Assembly: GCF_001542815.1 (NCBI RefSeq)
Contig: NZ_CP006992.1
Span: 521,001 to 585,000 of the forward strand
From: Methylobacterium sp. AMS5
GTDB taxonomy: Bacteria; Pseudomonadota; Alphaproteobacteria; Rhizobiales; Beijerinckiaceae
DNA length: 64,000 bases
Direction: 5' to 3'
This document shows positions 1 to 6,979 of this stretch, in pieces; positions within the stretch are counted from its first letter, which is position 1; the number at the start of each line of letters is the position of its first letter. The notes under the pieces were generated by a model. That model saw only the letters and a program-made list of their open reading frames with translations. It was not told the origin of the DNA and did no database searches. The translations under genes and the position numbers were made by a program.

Positions 1-998
1 TGGCGGCGATGCTCGGACACGTCGCGGGTCACGGCGACGACGGTCGAGCCGTTGGCGCCCGCGAGCCCCGCCTCGATCCGGTGGGCGCGCATCTCGGCGA
101 AGATCGTCCGGCTGCCGTCGCCGCGGGCTGCATCGAGATGCAGGCGGAACGGCACGGTGGCCGGCGCGCCGTGGGCGGCGACGTCGCTGATCGCCTGGAG
201 CAGGGCCGGGCGGTCGCCGATATGCACCCGGTCGAGCAGGCCGTGGCCGCGCAGGCGGCTCGCCTCGGCGCCGACGAAGCGGGCGGCCGAGCCGCTCGCC
301 TCCAGCACGCGGCCGTTGGCGTCGTGCCAAGTCACGAGGTCGTCGATGGCCGAGAGCAGCAAGCGGTCGCGGGCCTCGTTGTCCTGCATTCGGGCGCGCC
401 ACTCGCCCTCGCGGCGCATGTGCTCCATCGCCTGCGCCGCGATGTGGCCGATGGCGGTCACGGCAAAGACCGGCATGACGATCGCGTTGGGCCAAGCGAG
501 CGCGAGGGCGCCGACCGGCAGGTAACCGCTCAGCGCGATCGCGAAGGCGCCGATGACGGCGATGACGGACGCCGCGATCGTCGCCCGGCGCGAGCCGGAG
601 ATCATCGCCTCCAGCGGCACCGCCACGAGCCAGATGGCCGCGGCCGAACTCGCGCCGCCGGTGAGGGCGGCCAGGCAGACGACGATGCCGGTCAGGCCGA
701 GCGAGGACAGGGCATGCGCGACCCAGAGCGAGCCGGTGCGCGACAGGACGACGGCAGCCAGCAGCGGCAGGAACAGGCTCGCGATGGCGATCGCCTCGAG
801 GCCGCTCGGGACGCCGCGCCAGACGAGGTAGGGCGGCAGGCCCGCCATCATCACGGCGCCGGTGGCGAGCCGCGAAATGAGGAACCGCTCATGGCGGAAG
901 CGCACGCCCGGCTCAGCCAGCGCGGAGGCATGGACCAGCCCGGCCAGGCGGGAATCGAAGAGGGAGGCAAGGGTACCGTCTTTACGCAACACCACCAC
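1..998 (-). CDS. PAS-domain membrane sensor, probable histidine kinase, cut by left window edge
   Basis: I translated this by hand because the frame has no stop inside the window. From a cluster of three GTG codons (998, 995, 992) it reads VVVLRKDGTLASLFDSRL, then 'VRFRHERFLISRL'. About six hydrophobic segments follow at roughly residues 45-160, including 'GGASSAAAIWLVAVPLEA'. A PAS-like domain (about 185-330) starts at 'LLLSAIDDLVTWHDANGR' and ends with 'VVAVTRDVSEHRR', the usual link to a HisKA domain. The layout recalls DivJ/PleC-type alphaproteobacterial kinases that act in cell-cycle phosphorelays. The kinase domain itself lies outside the window, so the enzyme activity is inferred. The exact start codon is uncertain. 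Confidence 0.72.
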   Translation of the reverse strand, partial: MVVLRKDGTLASLFDSRLAGLVHASALAEPGVRFRHERFLISRLATGAVMMAGLPPYLVWRGVPSGLEAIAIASLFLPLLAAVVLSRTGSLWVAHALSSLGLTGIVVCLAALTGGASSAAAIWLVAVPLEAMISGSRRATIAASVIAVIGAFAIALSGYLPVGALALAWPNAIVMPVFAVTAIGHIAAQAMEHMRREGEWRARMQDNEARDRLLLSAIDDLVTWHDANGRVLEASGSAARFVGAEASRLRGHGLLDRVHIGDRPALLQAISDVAAHGAPATVPFRLHLDAARGDGSRTIFAEMRAHRIEAGLAGANGSTVVAVTRDVSEHRR

Positions 999-1376
999 GC
1001 ACAACGCAAGCCTTGACCCGGAACACGGGTGTCTTGCGCCCCTCGACTGCTCGTTACGATCTCGAGGAAACCGTCGCAGAGGCGGTTTAAGCGAGGATGA
1101 AAAGGGTCGCTCACTTGCCGCCGAGTGCGGCGACGACCGGCCCCGGAGGCGGCGCCGATCCCCGCTTTTCACAAGGCCCGGGCCAGGCCGGACCGACGCT
1201 CCACAGAGGGTAAACAGGGGGCCGGGAGGGGCGCGGCGTCAAGAAAAACGCTTCGTTCACCACGTCGGCGCTTTCGACTCTTCCGGTTCATCCGGCGGAG
1301 GCGCGAGGATGGCAGGATCGGGCGATCGACCTTTGTCGGCCGCGCCGGCGATGCAGTGCCCTCTGGAACCGGAACG
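999..1376. other. Intergenic region between divergent genes
   Basis: About 380 bases separate the sensor start from the small + strand gene. I see only short open frames, including one of 39 codons at 1097-1216 after GAGG, and no recognisable promoter, RNA or repeat. It probably holds both divergent promoters. Confidence 0.5.
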
Positions 1377-1709
1377 ATGTCGTTTTTTCTGCGCGCCGCC
1401 CTCGTGATCGGCGCCCTCTCCTATCTCGCGCTTCAACGCCAGGGCGGCCCCGATCCGTCCCGGCCGCACGCCGCCGGGACGGGGATCGCGACGGGCGATG
1501 TCATGGATCGCCTGACCACGGGCGGCATCGGCGCACTCGTGGAGGCCGTGAACGCCCTCCCGCCCGAGGCGCGTGAGGACATGGCGCGGGCCGGGGCGGA
1601 TGCCCTCCTCCGCCATGTCGGCGGAGGGATCGCGCCGCCCCACCCGTCCGCCGACACCCTGTCCGCCAGCGATCGACAACCGCCCTGGCGGGGAGCAACT
1701 TCACACTGA
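1377..1709 (+). CDS. Small hypothetical protein with N-terminal membrane anchor
   Basis: The 110-residue frame starts at ATG 1377. It opens with one hydrophobic segment (MSFFLRAALVIGALSYLAL, residues 1-19). A polar, proline- and alanine-rich remainder contains 'GGIGALVEAVNALPPEAR', which looks like an amphipathic helix. This suggests a short inner-membrane or secreted protein. I recognise no family. The frame can be extended upstream to 1125, but the codons before 1377 are arginine-rich and look non-coding. It lies 144 bases before the oxidase gene, separated from it by a strong hairpin, so it is probably not in the same transcript. Confidence 0.5.
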   Translation: MSFFLRAALVIGALSYLALQRQGGPDPSRPHAAGTGIATGDVMDRLTTGGIGALVEAVNALPPEAREDMARAGADALLRHVGGGIAPPHPSADTLSASDRQPPWRGATSH

Positions 1710-1737
1710 GCGCGGTTCTGGCCTGAAGAGAGTGCCT

Positions 1738-1792
1738 CGCAAAACGCCCGATCGCCGCGCGTCTCCCCGCTGGGCACGGCGGGCGTTTTGCG
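1738..1792 (+). terminator. 13-bp perfect hairpin ahead of cioB
   Basis: Arms 1738-1750 (CGCAAAACGCCCG) and 1780-1792 are exact reverse complements around a 29-base loop. No T-run follows. It lies between the small gene's stop and the oxidase start, so it could be a terminator, an mRNA leader structure or a protein-binding palindrome. Confidence 0.45.
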
Positions 1793-1852
1793 ACCGAGAC
1801 TCAGGCGGTGCTCGTGTCGCGCACCGGTGCCATCGACCGGGAGGGTGCAGGG

Positions 1853-2896
1853 ATGTTCGGCTTCGGAAGCGAATACGAGGGCTTGGCCTTCTGGCTGCCG
1901 CTGGTCTGGGCCGGCCTGCTGGCGCTCGCGGTGGCGATGTACGTCGTCATCGACGGGTTCGACCTCGGCGTCGGCATCCTCTTCACCGCCGCGCGGCCCG
2001 GCAACTGGCGTGATCGGATGATGCTCTCGGTGGCGCCGATCTGGGACGGCAACGAGACCTGGCTCGTGCTCGGCGGCGGCGGCCTGTTCGCGGTCTTCTC
2101 GGTCGCCTACGCGATCCTGCTGCCGGCGCTCTACCTGCCGATCATCCTGATGCTGATCGCGCTGATCTTCCGCGGCGTCGCCTTCGAGTTCCGCTTCAAG
2201 GCCGAGCGGTCGCAGGTGGTGTGGGACAATGCCTTCCACTACGGCTCGCTGATCGCCACCTTCGCGCAGGGCATGGTGCTCGGCGCCTTCGTCCAGGGCT
2301 TCCAGACCGAGGGAAGGGGCTTCTCCGGCGGTACGCTCGACTGGCTCACGCCCTTCAGCGTCATGACCGGCATCGGCCTCGTCTGCGGCTACGGGCTGCT
2401 GGGCGCGACGTGGTGTGTGATGAAGACCTCGGGCGAGCTGGAGATCTGGTCACGGATCAAGGCCCGGCAGTTCCTGATCGGCACCGTCCTCTCGATGGCG
2501 GTCGTCAGCGCCTGGGTGCCGTTCCTCGGCCTGCATATCCAGTGGCGCTGGTTCTCCTGGCCGAACGTGCTGTTCGTGGCACCCGTGCCGCTGCTCACCG
2601 CCTTCGTCTGCTGGCGGATCTGGAAGGCGATCGACGACGGGCGCCATGTCGCGCCTTTCCTTCTCTCGATCGCCCTGTTCCTGCTCGGCTTCCTCGGGCT
2701 CGCGATCAGCCTGTTTCCGTACATCGTGCCGCCCAAGCTCACGATCTGGCAGGCGGCCAACGCGACCTCGGCGCTGCAATTCGCCCTCGTCGGCTACGCG
2801 GTGGTGATGCCGCTGACGCTGGCCTACACGGCCTACGCCTACTGGGTCTTCCGGGGAAAGATCGAGGAGAACCCGAACGCGGCGAGCTACCATTGA
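1853..2896 (+). CDS. cioB: Cytochrome bd-type (cyanide-insensitive) ubiquinol oxidase subunit II
   Basis: The protein is 347 residues, starting at ATG 1853 after GGGAGGG. It is the subunit II of bd-family quinol oxidases, an inner-membrane protein that with subunit I passes electrons from ubiquinol to oxygen. The family signatures are clear: 'YVVIDGFDLGVGIL' near residue 28, 'WDGNETWLVLGGGGLFAVF' near 62, and 'RGVAFEFRFK' near 107. About nine hydrophobic helices follow and a charged tail ends the protein. The short Q-loop context and overall sequence fit the CioB subgroup. The gene for haem-binding subunit I (cydA/cioA), normally immediately upstream, is absent from this window. The next gene overlaps its stop codon and encodes the small accessory subunit. 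Confidence 0.93.
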   Translation: MFGFGSEYEGLAFWLPLVWAGLLALAVAMYVVIDGFDLGVGILFTAARPGNWRDRMMLSVAPIWDGNETWLVLGGGGLFAVFSVAYAILLPALYLPIILMLIALIFRGVAFEFRFKAERSQVVWDNAFHYGSLIATFAQGMVLGAFVQGFQTEGRGFSGGTLDWLTPFSVMTGIGLVCGYGLLGATWCVMKTSGELEIWSRIKARQFLIGTVLSMAVVSAWVPFLGLHIQWRWFSWPNVLFVAPVPLLTAFVCWRIWKAIDDGRHVAPFLLSIALFLLGFLGLAISLFPYIVPPKLTIWQAANATSALQFALVGYAVVMPLTLAYTAYAYWVFRGKIEENPNAASYH

Positions 2897-2991
2897 GCGC
2901 CCGTCGCATCCTCTGGTTCGCCGCCCTCTACGGCCTGAGCCTTCTCGCCTTCACGGCGCTCGTCTATTTCATCCGCGCCATCGCGCGGTGA
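2893..2991 (+). CDS. Tiny oxidase accessory subunit, DUF2474/CydX-like
   Basis: This 32-residue protein starts at TTG 2893, overlapping the oxidase stop (TTGA). It reads MSARRILWFAALYGLSL and then one transmembrane helix ending in 'YFIRAIAR'. Short basic N-terminus, one helix and position directly after cioB match DUF2474/CydX-type peptides that stabilise bd oxidases. The overlap implies translational coupling. It is easily missed because of its length and TTG start. Confidence 0.72.
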   Translation: MSARRILWFAALYGLSLLAFTALVYFIRAIAR

Positions 2992-3004
2992 GGCGGGGGG
3001 CGGC

Positions 3005-3130
3005 TCAGAAGCAGAGGGGGAAGGCGGCGCGCAGCCAGAGCCCTACCCCCTCGCGGGCCCACAGGAGCGCGCCGGCCAGGGTCAGCGCACCGAGAAGAGC
3101 GAGGACGACGAGTTCGTCCCGAACGCTCAT
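3005..3130 (-). CDS. 41-residue membrane peptide coupled to the MFS gene
   Basis: The ATG at 3130 overlaps the stop of the upstream MFS gene in an ATGA arrangement. The product (MSVRDELVVLALLGALTL...) has one strong helix at residues 7-23, a short charged stretch (WAREG) and a hydrophobic end 'LWLRAAFPLCF'. I recognise no family. The four-base overlap and the membrane character suggest a small partner of the transporter, which is inference from context. Confidence 0.5.
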   Translation of the reverse strand: MSVRDELVVLALLGALTLAGALLWAREGVGLWLRAAFPLCF

Positions 3131-4389
3131 GCCGGCCTCGCCCGCGGCACCAGGGGAACGTCGCGGATCGGCAGGTTGAGGAGACCGGCCAGAAGCGCGA
3201 TGCCGATGGAGAGGGTCCAGGCCGCATCGTAGGAACCGGTCCGGGCGAAGATGAAGCCCGCACCCCACGCGCCGAAGAAGGCGCCGACCTGATGGCTCAT
3301 GAAGACGATGCCGAACAGGGTCGAGAGATAGCGCACGCCGAAGATCTGCCCGACGAGGCCGCTCGTCAGCGGGACGGTGCCGAGCCAGAGGAAGCCGATG
3401 GCGCAGGCAAACAGCGTCGCGGTGAGCGGGGTGAAGGGCAGGACGACGAACAAAGCCATCACCGCCGCGCGGGCGAAGTAGATCCACGACAACACGTATT
3501 TCTTGCGCAGCCGGTCCGCGGCGACGCCGAAAGCGTAGGAGCCGAGGATGTTGAACAGGCCGATCAGGGCCAGCGCGCGGGCCCCGATCCCCGGATCGAG
3601 GCCGGCATCGCTCAACACGGCCGGCAGGTGGGTCGAGACGAAGGCGATGTGGAAGCCGCAGACGAAGAAACCGGCATTGAGAAGCCAGTAGCCGCGATGG
3701 CCGGCCGCCTGCCGCAGGGCGGCGCCGAGCGGGATCGCGTCGGCGGTGGCGGCGCTCCGCACCGAACCGGCGGCAGCCGTCCGGGCGATGCCGAGGGCGA
3801 GCGGCACCATCAGGGCGGCCAGCCCCGCACCGGCCAGCAGCGCCCCGCGCCAACCGAGGCCGTCCATCGCGATCTGGGTGGCCGGCACGAGCAGGAACTG
3901 CCCGACCGAGCCACCCGCCGTGACGATCCCCGCGGCCGCGCCCCGGCGTCCGGCCGGCATCATCGGCACGACCGCGCCGAGCACGACGACGAAGGTGACG
4001 CCGGTCATGGCCAGCCCAAGCAGGACGCCGAGCGTGACGGTGAGGCCGAGGGAAGAGGACACGAAGGCCGCCAGCGCGAGGCCGAGGGCGTAGAGAAGGC
4101 CACCGCCCGCGGCGACGCGTCCGGGCCCGTACCGGTCCGCCAGCGCCCCGACGAAAGGCTGGGCGAGCCCGAAGATGAGGTTCTGCACGGCCATGGCGAG
4201 GCCGAAGCTCTCCCGCCCGACGCCGAGATCCAACTCGACCGGCCGCATGAACAGGCCGAACCCCTGGCGGAGTCCCAGGGCGATGGTCACGATGACCGCG
4301 CCGCAGGCGAGCGCGATCCAGGGAGAGGGCCGGCGGAGATGCGGAGGGGAGGTCACGGTCGTGGATCCGGGAAAGCGGGCCGGGATCAT
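3127..4389 (-). CDS. MFS transporter
   Basis: A 420-residue major facilitator with about twelve hydrophobic segments. After a short cytoplasmic leader it begins 'PWIALACGAVIVTIALGLRQ'. The loop 2-3 motif 'GALADRYGPGRVAAGGG' (near residue 82) is the MFS motif A, and 'GVAADRLRKKY' repeats it in the second half. The 'LGLRQGFGLFMRPVELDLG' start resembles the oxalate/formate-antiporter and monocarboxylate group. The substrate cannot be told from sequence. It is followed by a coupled small membrane peptide. Confidence 0.85.
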   Translation of the reverse strand: MIPARFPGSTTVTSPPHLRRPSPWIALACGAVIVTIALGLRQGFGLFMRPVELDLGVGRESFGLAMAVQNLIFGLAQPFVGALADRYGPGRVAAGGGLLYALGLALAAFVSSSLGLTVTLGVLLGLAMTGVTFVVVLGAVVPMMPAGRRGAAAGIVTAGGSVGQFLLVPATQIAMDGLGWRGALLAGAGLAALMVPLALGIARTAAAGSVRSAATADAIPLGAALRQAAGHRGYWLLNAGFFVCGFHIAFVSTHLPAVLSDAGLDPGIGARALALIGLFNILGSYAFGVAADRLRKKYVLSWIYFARAAVMALFVVLPFTPLTATLFACAIGFLWLGTVPLTSGLVGQIFGVRYLSTLFGIVFMSHQVGAFFGAWGAGFIFARTGSYDAAWTLSIGIALLAGLLNLPIRDVPLVPRARPA

Positions 4390-4457
4390 AGTCCGTGTTC
4401 CGGGTTCTGCAGAACGCGGGTCAAACCTCGATCAGCGCCATTCTATGCAGGGCCGGT

Positions 4458-4590
4458 TTCGACCCGTCACGGACCCTCGGAAGGTCCGCCTCGTGGCGGC
4501 TTGGTGGAGGATGGCCGACGTCCGGGTCGGGTGGTTTTCTGCCCGTCCGCTTCCGCTCGAACAGGTGGCGGAAGCGGACGTTCACGGCAT
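4458..4590. repeat. Degenerate dispersed repeat, copy 1 (core GGAAGGTCCGC)
   Basis: This intergenic stretch contains GGACCCTCGGAAGGTCCGC, a GACGTC element, and an inverted pair TCCGCTTCCG / CGGAAGCGGA (near 4549-4578). Related arrangements occur near 6660, 24137 and 26040, so it belongs to a diverged repeat family. Confidence 0.4.
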
Positions 4591-4594
4591 CGTG

Positions 4595-6283
4595 TCAGGC
4601 CGCTCGCACGGTGGCAAGGAAGCGCCCAACCTCGCTCTGCAAGTGCTCCGACTGGCGCGACAGTTCCGAGGCTGCTCCCAGCACCTGGGTCGCGGCGGCG
4701 CCCGTCTCCTCGGCGGCCCCGGCGACGCCAGCGATGTTGCCGGTTACCTCGCCCGTTCCGGCCGCCGCCTGGGCAACATTGCGCACGATCTCCTGTGTGG
4801 CGGCGCCCTGCTGCTCCACCGCCGCCGCAATCGAGGTCGACACCGCGCTGATCTCGCGGATGCGCCCGGTGATCCCGCCGATTGAGGCCACCGCCTGCCC
4901 GGTCGACGCCTGTATCTTGAGAATCTGCCCGGAGATCTCGTTCGTCGCTTTGGCGGTCTGCTCGGCCAAAGCCTTCACTTCGGCGGCGACGACGGCAAAA
5001 CCCTTGCCCGCCACCCCCGCCCGCGCCGCCTCGATCGTGGCGTTCAGCGCCAGCAGGTTCGTCTGCCCGGCGATGGTCGAGATCAGCCCGACGACATCGC
5101 CGATCTGGGAGACGGCGGTGCTGAGTTGCTGCACCAGCGCGCCGGCCTCATCGGCCTCGGCGACGGCCTGACGGGCCAGATCGGCAGAGCCATCGACTTG
5201 GCGGCCGATCTCCTGCACCGACGAGCCGAGTTCTTCGGCTGCCGCGGCGACGGTGTTGACGTTAGAGGCGGCCTCCTCGGCCGCCGCGGCGACAGCCGTG
5301 GACTGGCTGGCGGTCTCGCCCGCCGTCGAGGTCATCTGTTGCGCGGTCGCCTGCAGTTCGGTGGCCGAGGACGACACCATGCCGATGACGCCGCCTACTG
5401 CCGCTTCGAACCCATCGGCCATCTCCCGCATTGCGCGCTTTCGCTGTTGCTCGGCATCAAGGCGGGCCTGCGCAGAATCTTCTTCCAAAACCTTCATTCG
5501 AACGAGACCGTCTTTGAACACCTGTACGGCATCGGCGATAGTGCCGATCTCAGTACCCTGATTTTGATAGGGAACCGTCACGGTTAAGTCGCCCGAAGCT
5601 AACGCCTGCATTGGACGCACGATGGCGCCGATCCCTTGTGTGATGCTGCGTATGATGAGGGCTGTTACTAGTAGCGTTAGCGCAACGGCCATCGCGCTCA
5701 TCATGCCCATCAAAGTATTCGCCTTCTTCACAGATTGCTCGCTGGCGACAACGGCAGCATCTGCGGCGGTCTCGTTCAGAGAAACGATAGCGTCGAGAGC
5801 ATCAGCCGCGGACTTGATGCTCGGACGGAGGATTGTGAGATTTTCTTTCAAGGCATTTGCTTTGTCGCCATTGCGCGAAAATATTATTACATTCGGCAAT
5901 TTATCGAGAAAAGTTTTCCAGTTCGATTGAAATTTTTCAAATAGTTCCCTTTCGCCTGGCAAAATAATAAGCAGCTCATATGCTGTGCGGAATTTATCGA
6001 CTGTTGCAATCTTTTGCTTGAGCGCGCCTTCCTCATAAGTCATCTTCTCTACATCAGGGTAGAGGATATGATTTACGACGCTAACGCGCACATCGATCGC
6101 AGCTGCCCGCAGAGAAGCAGCGGTCGCTACACTTGGTAGAGCGTTCCGACCAATATTGGAAATTGATGCACTGAGCGAAGAAATGCCATTCCACCCCACG
6201 GCGCCGACTGCGAGTACAAATAGAAGCACGCTAGCGTAGGATAAGATAAGTTTTGCGCGTATTGAAATACCTGAGATCCACAT
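4595..6283 (-). CDS. Methyl-accepting chemotaxis protein with four-helix-bundle sensor
   Basis: The 562-residue protein has TM1 near residues 10-30, a roughly 160-residue periplasmic helical region of 4HB_MCP type, TM2 near 190-212 ('[18 protein letters not shown]'), a HAMP linker ('[15 protein letters not shown]') and a signalling domain. The hairpin tip '[18 protein letters not shown]' contacts CheA/CheW. It transmits ligand or redox signals to the flagellar motor. The C-terminus ends FLATVRAA, with no NWETF-type CheR/CheB tether. The sensor-encoding 5' part (about 5500-6283) is distinctly more AT-rich than the signalling part, suggesting domain shuffling with a foreign sensor. Confidence 0.93.
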   Translation of the reverse strand: MWISGISIRAKLILSYASVLLFVLAVGAVGWNGISSLSASISNIGRNALPSVATAASLRAAAIDVRVSVVNHILYPDVEKMTYEEGALKQKIATVDKFRTAYELLIILPGERELFEKFQSNWKTFLDKLPNVIIFSRNGDKANALKENLTILRPSIKSAADALDAIVSLNETAADAAVVASEQSVKKANTLMGMMSAMAVALTLLVTALIIRSITQGIGAIVRPMQALASGDLTVTVPYQNQGTEIGTIADAVQVFKDGLVRMKVLEEDSAQARLDAEQQRKRAMREMADGFEAAVGGVIGMVSSSATELQATAQQMTSTAGETASQSTAVAAAAEEAASNVNTVAAAAEELGSSVQEIGRQVDGSADLARQAVAEADEAGALVQQLSTAVSQIGDVVGLISTIAGQTNLLALNATIEAARAGVAGKGFAVVAAEVKALAEQTAKATNEISGQILKIQASTGQAVASIGGITGRIREISAVSTSIAAAVEQQGAATQEIVRNVAQAAAGTGEVTGNIAGVAGAAEETGAAATQVLGAASELSRQSEHLQSEVGRFLATVRAA

Positions 6284-6979
6284 GCTATTAACGAATACCA
6301 GCTAGAGTGCGCTAGTCTGAATTTATCACTTAGATAGTTAATAATTGATTGAATTTTCAAAGACGCGTTGCAGATATTTTATGCAATTTCTGCTTAAAAA
6401 CGCACACTCAAGCCTATATGCGCCTGATACTTATGGCGGAGCGCTTAGCATACTGGCGTCTTATCCAATGTGGGCCACGGAATAGCAGCTAGTTATCAAG
6501 ATAAATCGGCGCGTCAGTAAATTTACGGAGCCCGCAGAACCTCTAGGATCTCACTGGACCCTATAACGCGGCTGATCATGCGTGCGATTTCCGCTCGCAA
6601 AAGCGGGACGGCTCGTCCTTCGGCGCCGAAGGCCGCGCTGATGCCCTCCGAGTGATTTGTCTCGAGCCTATGTCTGCTTTGGAGGTAGAAGCCAGCGTCG
6701 GTGGGTCGGAGGCGGAACGTCCGCTCCAGGGCGGGGGACGAGCGCCCGCTTTCCACCCTCACCAGCCCTCAGCCCGATCAAGCCGATCGGCTTTCGACCC
6801 CGGCGGCAGGCCGGATCACACGACGGCAGCGGGGGGAGCGGTGACCGAGCGTGTCGCCGGGGCCACCCATCGGCTCCCTTCTTCGCGCCCCCCCTTCTGG
6901 CGCGTAGCCTTGCCGGCCCCCGCTCCGCTAAGGTCCGCCCCATGATGTGTGATTTCCGGCAGGCGGCGAACGGTTCGCA
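6284..6979. other. Long intergenic region, partly AT-rich
   Basis: About 700 bases upstream of the MCP and the divergent PBP gene. The first 250 bases are AT-rich and probably carry the MCP promoter. A 16-bp perfect palindrome CCTTCGGCGCCGAAGG lies at 6617-6632. A degenerate repeat copy lies at 6660-6760. The short open frames here read through the repeat and look non-coding. Confidence 0.5.
6660..6760. repeat. Degenerate dispersed repeat, copy 2
   Basis: Contains GGAACGTCCGCT and, at the other end, ATGTCTGCTTTGGAGG. The reverse strand reads AGCGGACGTTCC ... CCAAAGCAGACAT. It shares the GGAA(C/G)GTCCGCT core with the copies near 4480, 24160 and 26150. Confidence 0.4.

Noticed and set aside
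1097..1216. 39-codon frame after GAGG on the + strand
   Set aside because: Composition is proline/glycine-rich and random-looking, and the frame lies in a divergent intergenic region with no family resemblance.
6617..6632. 16-bp perfect palindrome CCTTCGGCGCCGAAGG
   Set aside because: Such GC palindromes are frequent in this base composition, and no gene start lies close. Noted only within the intergenic entry.
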